A stretch of DNA of 64,000 nucleotides, taken from positions 547,413 through 611,412 of the forward strand of contig NZ_KQ948735.1 in assembly GCF_001514195.1 (NCBI RefSeq), written 5' to 3'. Below, piece by piece: positions 58,990 through 64,000 of this stretch. Positions within the stretch are counted from its first letter, which is position 1. Each line of letters opens with the position of its first letter. Source of the stretch: Streptomyces griseorubiginosus. GTDB lineage: Bacteria > Actinomycetota > Actinomycetes > Streptomycetales > Streptomycetaceae. Made by a program: the position numbers and the translations under genes. The notes under the pieces were generated by a model. It saw only the letters and a list, made by a program, of their open reading frames with translations, ran no database searches and was not told where the DNA came from.

Positions 58990-61722
58990 CTACGCGTCGC
59001 CCCCAGCCGCACCCGGGTCAGCCGCCGACACATCCAGCAACTGGTACCGGTCGATCGCCTGCTTCAGCACCGACCGGTCCACCTTCCCCTCCCGCGCCAG
59101 CTCCGTCAGCACGCCCACCACGATCGACTGCGCGTCGATGTGGAAGAACCGCCGGGCCGCCCCGCGGGTGTCCGCGAAGCCGAACCCGTCCGCGCCCAGC
59201 GACTGGTACGTCCCCGGCACCCACCGCGCGATCTGGTCCGGAACCGCCCGCATCCAGTCGGACACGGCCACGAACGGACCCTCCGCGCCGGCGAACTTGC
59301 GCGTCACGTACGGCACCCGCTGCTCCTCCTCGGGGTGCAGCAGGTTGTGCTCCTCGCAGGCCACCGCGTCGCGCCGCAGCTCGTTCCAGGAGGTCGCCGA
59401 CCAGACGTCGGCCTTGACGTTCCAGTCCTCGGCGAGGATCTTCTGCGCCTCGACCGCCCACGGCACCGCCACCCCGGACGCGACGATCTGCGCCGGGATC
59501 GACCCCGCCACACCCTCGCTGAAGCGGTAGACGCCCTTGAGGATGCCCTCCACGTCCACGTTCTCCGGCTCGGCCGGGTGCTGGATGGGCTCGTTGTAGA
59601 CGGTGAGGTAGTAGAAGACGTCCTCACTGTCCGGGCCGTACATCCGCCGCAGACCGTCCTGCACGATGTGCGCGATCTCGAACCCGAACGCCGGGTCGTA
59701 CGCCACACAGCCCGGGTTGGTCGAGGCGAGCAGCTGCGAGTGGCCGTCCGCGTGCTGGAGCCCCTCACCGGTCAGCGTCGTACGGCCCGCGGTCGCGCCC
59801 AGGACGAAACCGCGCGCCAGCTGGTCCGACATCTGCCAGAACTGGTCGCCGGTGCGCTGGAAACCGAACATCGAGTAGAAGACGTAGACCGGGATCAGCG
59901 GCTCGCCGTGGGTGGCGTACGCCGAACCCGCCGCGATCAGCGAGGCCGTGCAGCCCGCCTCCGAGATGCCGTCGTGCAGCATCTGGCCCGTCGGCGACTC
60001 CTTGTACGCCAGCAGCAGCTCGCGGTCCACCGACTCGTACTGCTGCCCGAGCGGGTTGTAGATCTTCGCACTCGGGAAGAACGAGTCCATGCCGAAGGTG
60101 CGGTACTCGTCCGGCGCGATCAGCACGAACCGCTTGCCGATCTCCTTGTCCCGCATGAGGTCCTTGAGCAGCCGTACGAAAGCCATGGTGGTGGCGATCG
60201 ACTGGTGCCCGGAGCCCTTCTTCACGGTCGCGTACGTCTTGTCGTCCGGCAGTGCGAGCGGCTCGGCGCGCACCACACGCGTGGGGACGTAACCGCCAAG
60301 ACCCTGCCGGCGGTCGTGCATGTACTGGATCTCCTCCGAGTCCCGGCCCGGGTGGTAGTAGGGCGGCGCGCCCGACTCCAGCTCCTTGTCGGAGATCGGC
60401 AGGTGCAGCCGGTCGCGGAAGCGCTTGAGGTCGTCGACCGTCAGCTTCTTCATCTGGTGCGTGGCGTTGCGGCCCTCGAAGTTGGGGCCCAGCGTCCAGC
60501 CCTTGACGGTCTTCGCGAGGATGACCGTCGGCTGGCCCTTGTGCTCCACGGCCGCCTTGAACGCCGCGTAGATCTTCTTGTGGTCGTGCCCGCCGCGGCC
60601 CAGGTGCAGGATCTGGTCGTCGGTCATGCCCTCGACCATCGCGCGCAGCCGCTGGTCGTCGCCGAAGAAGTGCTCGCGGATGTAGGCGCCCGACTCGGTG
60701 GCGTAGGTCTGGAACTGGCCGTCCGGAGTGGTGTTCATCCGGTTGACCAGGATGCCGTCGCGGTCCTGCGCGAGCAGCGGGTCCCAGGTGCGGTCCCAGA
60801 TCAGCTTGATGACGTTCCAGCCGGCGCCCCGGAAGACCGACTCCAGCTCCTGGATGACCTTGCCGTTGCCGCGCACCGGGCCGTCGAGGCGCTGGAGGTT
60901 GCAGTTGACGACGAAGGTCAGGTTGTCCAGGCCCTCGCGGGCCGCGATGGTCAGCTGGCCGAGCGACTCCGGCTCGTCCATCTCGCCGTCGCCGAGGAAC
61001 GCCCACACCTGCGACTTGCTCGTGTCCGCGATCCCGCGCGCGTGCATGTAGCGGTTCATCCGGGCCTGGTAGATCGCGCCGATCGGGCCGAGGCCCATCG
61101 ACACGGTCGGGAACTCCCAGAAGTCCGGCATGAGCCGCGGGTGCGGGTAGGAGGACAGGCCGTGCGGGGCCTTCGACTTCTCCTGGCGGAACGCGTCGAG
61201 GTTGGCCTCGCTCAGCCGGTCCAGGAGGAACGCGCGGGCGTAGATGCCGGGGGAGGCGTGGCCCTGGAAGAAGACCTGGTCACCGCCGTCGCCCTCGTCC
61301 TTGCCGCGGAAGAAGTGGTTGAAGCCGACGTCGTAGAGGGAGGCGGAGGAGGCGAAGGTGGCGATGTGGCCGCCGACGCCGATCCCGGGACGCTGGGCGC
61401 GCGAGACCATCACGGCCGCGTTCCACCGGGTGGCGTTCAGGATCTTGCGCTCGATCTCCTCGTTGCCCGGGAAGAACGGTTCAGCCCTGGTCGGGATGGT
61501 GTTCACGTAGTCCGTGCTGCGCATCTCGGGCACGGCCACGCGCTTCTCACGGGCCCGCTCGATGAGCCGCAGCATCAGATAGCGGGCCCGCTCCCGGCCG
61601 CGCTCGTCCACGGCGGCGTCGAGGGAGTCGAGCCACTCCTGGGTTTCCTCGGGATCGAAGTCAGGAACCTGACTCGGAAGGCCGCCAATGATGATCGGGT
61701 TGCGATCGGATCCGGAAGCCAC
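58990..61722 (-). CDS. aceE: Pyruvate dehydrogenase E1, homodimeric type
   Basis: 910 residues from GTG 61722 (AAGGA 5 nt upstream). Decarboxylates pyruvate with thiamine diphosphate and feeds acetyl groups to E2. The ThDP/Mg motif is [10 protein letters not shown] ... [14 protein letters not shown]; the active-site region shows [12 protein letters not shown] and [21 protein letters not shown]. Length and sequence fit the alpha2 (E. coli-like) E1, as usual in actinobacteria, where E1 is used with the separate E2/OGDH complex. Supplies acetyl-CoA for the nearby fatty acid genes, in metabolic terms. Confidence 0.96.
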   Translation of the reverse strand: MASGSDRNPIIIGGLPSQVPDFDPEETQEWLDSLDAAVDERGRERARYLMLRLIERAREKRVAVPEMRSTDYVNTIPTRAEPFFPGNEEIERKILNATRWNAAVMVSRAQRPGIGVGGHIATFASSASLYDVGFNHFFRGKDEGDGGDQVFFQGHASPGIYARAFLLDRLSEANLDAFRQEKSKAPHGLSSYPHPRLMPDFWEFPTVSMGLGPIGAIYQARMNRYMHARGIADTSKSQVWAFLGDGEMDEPESLGQLTIAAREGLDNLTFVVNCNLQRLDGPVRGNGKVIQELESVFRGAGWNVIKLIWDRTWDPLLAQDRDGILVNRMNTTPDGQFQTYATESGAYIREHFFGDDQRLRAMVEGMTDDQILHLGRGGHDHKKIYAAFKAAVEHKGQPTVILAKTVKGWTLGPNFEGRNATHQMKKLTVDDLKRFRDRLHLPISDKELESGAPPYYHPGRDSEEIQYMHDRRQGLGGYVPTRVVRAEPLALPDDKTYATVKKGSGHQSIATTMAFVRLLKDLMRDKEIGKRFVLIAPDEYRTFGMDSFFPSAKIYNPLGQQYESVDRELLLAYKESPTGQMLHDGISEAGCTASLIAAGSAYATHGEPLIPVYVFYSMFGFQRTGDQFWQMSDQLARGFVLGATAGRTTLTGEGLQHADGHSQLLASTNPGCVAYDPAFGFEIAHIVQDGLRRMYGPDSEDVFYYLTVYNEPIQHPAEPENVDVEGILKGVYRFSEGVAGSIPAQIVASGVAVPWAVEAQKILAEDWNVKADVWSATSWNELRRDAVACEEHNLLHPEEEQRVPYVTRKFAGAEGPFVAVSDWMRAVPDQIARWVPGTYQSLGADGFGFADTRGAARRFFHIDAQSIVVGVLTELAREGKVDRSVLKQAIDRYQLLDVSAADPGAAGGDA

Positions 61723-61813
61723 GCTGTTCCTTACCTGTCAGAGGGCCGTATTTCTAGAGGTCTGCACCGCTCCCCATCGTGTACCTCGGGGGGCCAAACG
61801 TCATCTCTACTCC

Positions 61814-61836
61814 GGGGTAACCCAAGGCCCTTTACC
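61814..61836. promoter_or_regulatory. GGGTAA/TTACCC dyad upstream of aceE
   Basis: GGGTAA (61814-61819) and TTACCC (61831-61836), perfect 6-bp arms with an 11-nt spacer, about 92-114 nt before the aceE GTG. Possible operator for pyruvate/acetate control. Confidence 0.35.
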
Positions 61837-61919
61837 CGGGTATGGTTCCCAAACACGCAAAGAGGGCAGAAAGGTGTGGCATGCGTCACGACGTGACCGC
61901 GACGATGTGCCTGGAGTTG

Positions 61920-61945
61920 CGGTGACACGTTCCGGAACGTCACCG
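61920..61945. promoter_or_regulatory. Palindrome ACGTTCCGGAACGT with extended arms
   Basis: ACGTTCCGGAACGT (61927-61940) is a perfect 14-bp palindrome; flanks CGGTGAC and CACCG extend it to 12 pairs if a 2-nt bulge is allowed. About 125 bp before the DUF3052 start. Confidence 0.5.
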
Positions 61946-62007
61946 TTTCGGCCGTCAGAAACGCCGGGTACTTGCGCGATCCGCCCCGCCCGTGTGGACT
62001 ACGGCCA

Positions 62008-62036
62008 TTGCTTCGCGCACGCGCGTGGCTGATACA
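62008..62036 (+). promoter_or_regulatory. Promoter of the DUF3052 gene
   Basis: TTGCTT (62008-62013), 17-nt spacer, GATACA (62031-62036), 29 nt before the GTG. Confidence 0.45.
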
Positions 62037-62065
62037 TACCCAAAGACAAGATCAGGAGGCACCCC

Positions 62066-62497
62066 GTGAGCGCGACCGCGGACCACGCGGAGACGAGCCC
62101 TGCCGTGAGGCTGGGGTTCCAGCCCGAGCAGGTGGTCCAGGAGATCGGCTACGACGACGACGTAGACCAGGAGCTCCGCGAGGCCATCGAGCAGGTCATC
62201 GGCAGCGACCTTGTGGACGAGGACTACGACGACGTCGCCGATGCCGTGGTGCTCTGGTTCCGTGACGAGGACGGCGACCTGACCGATGTGCTGGTGGACG
62301 CCACCACGTACATCGAGGAGGGCGGCTCGATCCTGCTGCTGACGCCGAAGACCGGCCGGGACGGCTACGTCGAGCCGAGCGACATCTCCGAAGCCGCGAC
62401 GACGGCGGGCCTGTCCGCCTCCAAGAGCGTCAGCGTGGGCAAGGACTGGAGCGGCAGCCGGCTGGTGACGCCCAAGGCGGCCAAGTCCAAGAAGTAG
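62066..62497 (+). CDS. DUF3052 protein
   Basis: 143 residues from GTG 62066 with AGGAGG 6-7 nt upstream. Family marks: [59 protein letters not shown], then [28 protein letters not shown] cytoplasmic acidic protein found across actinobacteria, usually beside aceE as here. No function known. Confidence 0.92.
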   Translation: MSATADHAETSPAVRLGFQPEQVVQEIGYDDDVDQELREAIEQVIGSDLVDEDYDDVADAVVLWFRDEDGDLTDVLVDATTYIEEGGSILLLTPKTGRDGYVEPSDISEAATTAGLSASKSVSVGKDWSGSRLVTPKAAKSKK

Positions 62498-62508
62498 CCC
62501 TGTGGGAC

Positions 62509-62537
62509 CGGACGGGCCGGTACGACCGGCCCGTCCG
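62509..62537 (+). terminator. Terminator after the DUF3052 gene
   Basis: CGGACGGGCCGGT (62509-62521), loop ACG, ACCGGCCCGTCCG (62525-62537): perfect 13-bp arms, 11 nt after the stop. Confidence 0.85.
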
Positions 62538-62606
62538 CTTCCGTGCGGTGATCGCTGCGTAGGGTGGTTCCGTCACTCGAACAGCTCCCGAAGGGACATC
62601 CACGCG

Positions 62607-63065
62607 ATGGCGATCCAGGTCGGCGACAAGGCCCCCGACTTCGAGCTCAAGGACAACCACGGACGCACCGTGAAGCTGTCCGACTTCCGCGGCGGCAAGA
62701 ACGTCGTGCTGCTCTTCTACCCCTTCGCCTTCACCGGCGTGTGCACCGGTGAGCTGTGCGAGCTGCGTGACAACCTTCCGCAGTTCTCCGACCGCGACAC
62801 CCAGCTGCTCGCCGTCTCCAACGACTCCATCCACACCCTGCGCGTCTTCGCCGAGCAGGAGGGCCTGGAGTACCCGCTGCTCAGCGACTTCTGGCCGCAC
62901 GGCGAGGTCTCCCGCGCCTACGGCGTCTTCGCCGAGGACAAGGGCTGCGCGGTCCGCGGCACCTTCGTCATCGACAAGGAGGGCGTGGTCCGCTGGACCG
63001 TCGTCAACGCCCTGCCGGACGCCCGGGACCTGAACGAGTACGTGAAGGCGCTCGACACCCTGTGA
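62607..63065 (+). CDS. Peroxiredoxin, AhpE/Bcp type
   Basis: 152 residues from ATG 62607 (GAAGGGA upstream). Thioredoxin fold; peroxidatic Cys in [14 protein letters not shown] near residue 46, with a second Cys four residues on; Arg in [13 protein letters not shown]. Reduces hydrogen or organic peroxides and peroxynitrite. The 1-Cys AhpE of mycobacteria is the closest type by sequence pattern. Confidence 0.9.
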   Translation: MAIQVGDKAPDFELKDNHGRTVKLSDFRGGKNVVLLFYPFAFTGVCTGELCELRDNLPQFSDRDTQLLAVSNDSIHTLRVFAEQEGLEYPLLSDFWPHGEVSRAYGVFAEDKGCAVRGTFVIDKEGVVRWTVVNALPDARDLNEYVKALDTL

Positions 63066-63162
63066 TTGTTCGCCTCCAGGGACTGCGTGGGCCGGGAACC
63101 CCTCACTAGGATCGAATCGTTGATCCGGCAGCATCACACACCAGCAAACCTATGGAGGACTC

Positions 63163-63738
63163 GTGGGAGTCAGCCTCAGCAAGGGCGGCAACGTATCGCT
63201 GACCAAGGAGGCCCCGGGCCTGACCGCGGTCATCGTCGGTCTGGGGTGGGACGTCCGCACCACGACCGGCACCGACTTCGACCTCGACGCCAGCGCACTG
63301 CTGCTGAACTCGGCGGGCAAGGTCGCCAGCGACGCCAACTTCGTCTTCTTCAACAACCTCAAGAGCGCGGACGGCTCCGTCGAGCACACCGGCGACAACA
63401 TCACCGGTGAGGGCGAGGGCGACGACGAGCAGATCAAGGTCAACCTCGCCGCGGTCCCGGCCGACGTCGACAAGATCGTCTTCCCGGTCTCGATCTACGA
63501 CGCCGAGAACCGCCAGCAGTCCTTCGGCCAGGTGCGCAACGCGTTCATCCGCGTCGTGAACCAGGCCGGCGAGGCGGAGATCGCCCGCTACGACCTCTCC
63601 GAGGACGCGTCCACGGAGACGGCCATGGTCTTCGGCGAGCTGTACCGCAACGGCGCCGAGTGGAAGTTCCGCGCCATCGGCCAGGGCTACGCCTCGGGCC
63701 TGCGCGGCATCGCCCAGGACTTCGGCGTCAACGTCTAG
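63163..63738 (+). CDS. TerD-family tellurium-resistance/stress protein
   Basis: 191 residues from GTG 63163 with GGAGG 6-7 nt upstream. TerD fold: [30 protein letters not shown], calcium-binding [11 protein letters not shown], then [22 protein letters not shown] and the C-terminal [27 protein letters not shown]. Acidic Ca2+-binding stress proteins, conserved in Streptomyces in several copies. The next gene is a paralogue, so this is a ter-type pair. Confidence 0.93.
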   Translation: MGVSLSKGGNVSLTKEAPGLTAVIVGLGWDVRTTTGTDFDLDASALLLNSAGKVASDANFVFFNNLKSADGSVEHTGDNITGEGEGDDEQIKVNLAAVPADVDKIVFPVSIYDAENRQQSFGQVRNAFIRVVNQAGEAEIARYDLSEDASTETAMVFGELYRNGAEWKFRAIGQGYASGLRGIAQDFGVNV

Positions 63739-63756
63739 GGCCGCTCCCGGTCACCC

Positions 63757-63791
63757 GTCCGGCGTCGCACCGTTTGCGTGCGGCGCCGGAC
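63757..63791 (+). terminator. Terminator between the two TerD genes
   Basis: GTCCGGCGTCGCAC (63757-63770) and GTGCGGCGCCGGAC (63778-63791), 13 of 14 pairs with the remaining one a possible G-U pair, 7-nt loop. Confidence 0.75.
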
Positions 63792-63836
63792 GCGCAGGTA
63801 CAGCACAGCAGCACTCTCCCGGGGAGGGAACAGCAC

Positions 63837-64000
63837 ATGGGCGTCACGCTCGCCAAGGGGGGAAACGTCTCCCTGTCCAAGGCCGCACCCAACCTCACCC
63901 AGGTGATGGTCGGGCTCGGCTGGGACGCGCGCTCCACCACCGGAGCCGACTTCGACCTCGACGCCAGCGCCCTGATGTGCGCGGGCGGGCGGGTCATGGG
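63837..64000 (+). CDS. TerD-family protein (3' part outside window)
   Basis: ATG at 63837 behind GGGGAGGGAA. The 54 visible residues repeat the TerD start (VTLAKGGNVSLSKAAPNLTQVMVGLGWDAR, then [10 protein letters not shown]) and remain open to the window edge. A paralogue of the preceding gene, 98 bp after it. Confidence 0.9.
   Translation, partial: MGVTLAKGGNVSLSKAAPNLTQVMVGLGWDARSTTGADFDLDASALMCAGGRVM

Larger units (their letters stand above)
61723..62065. other. 343-bp divergent intergenic region (aceE / DUF3052)
   Basis: No gene seen. It holds GGGTAA-N11-TTACCC (61814-61836), a 14-bp perfect palindrome (61927-61940) in a longer hairpin, and a promoter for the DUF3052 gene at 62008-62036. 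The aceE promoter must also lie here. Confidence 0.6.

Noticed and set aside
59140..61896. 918-residue open frame opposite aceE
   Set aside because: Shadow frame; aceE on the other strand has every catalytic motif.

Overview
This 64 kb window reads as chromosomal DNA of a Streptomyces. Nearly every gene has very high third-position GC, GTG starts and leaderless promoters are common, and there are Streptomyces-specific families (WhiJ/DUF397/AbaA-type trio, DUF3052, DUF3145, DUF4429, an SCO2400-type protein). From memory, the order aceE ... fasR-fabD-fabH-acpP-fabF ... SCO2400-type gene resembles the S. coelicolor SCO2367-SCO2415 neighbourhood, read in the opposite direction; this was not checked by alignment. 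No tRNA, rRNA, insertion sequence, prophage or CRISPR array was seen.

Layout. 1-5.8 kb: a truncated Ser/Thr kinase, a Tat-exported GH35 beta-galactosidase divergent from an Rrf2 regulator, and a secreted DUF4360 protein. 5.8-7.5 kb: DUF397 / WhiJ-like regulator / AbaA-like ATPase, with a 27-bp perfect palindrome in the divergent spacer. 8.5-12.5 kb: a compact contact-toxin operon (small protein, CpnT-like N-terminal domain protein, HNH-type nuclease toxin, two SUKH-type immunity proteins) abutting a frameshifted alpha/beta-hydrolase pseudogene. 12.5-15.4 kb: an aminotransferase with a long low-complexity tail, and a galactose mutarotase. 15.5-29.2 kb: sugar uptake and oxidation: a ChvE/GguAB-type ABC operon, then a U32-like protein, a zinc dehydrogenase, a galactonate-dehydratase-family enzyme, a LacI regulator and a YtfQRT/YjfF-type ABC operon. 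The LacI gene lies behind a sequence almost identical to the ideal E. coli lac operator, and three surrounding transcription units share a separate 16-bp palindromic box.

29.3-43.4 kb: the SCO2400-type protein, a MarR regulator divergent from a medium-chain reductase, Ohr, serine hydrolase, EI24 protein, a pyroglutamyl-peptidase-like protein lacking the catalytic Cys, LysR/RidA pair, TetR/GH3 beta-glucosidase pair, a second mutarotase and an SGNH lipoprotein. 43.6-49.1 kb: core fatty-acid synthesis (fabD, fabH, acpP, fabF) with its activator FasR and DUF3145. 49.2-58.9 kb: pirin, serine hydrolase, GNAT, MerR/aldo-keto reductase, DUF4429, DUF1023 hydrolase, TetR/MFS pair with overlapping leaderless promoters, DUF4190 and a K+ channel. 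59-64 kb: aceE (pyruvate dehydrogenase E1), DUF3052, a peroxiredoxin and two TerD-family genes, the second cut by the window edge.

The strongest leads for new biology are the toxin-immunity island, the lac-like operator with its 16-bp companion regulon, the dyad between the MarR and reductase genes, and the inverted repeat that covers the ohr start codon.
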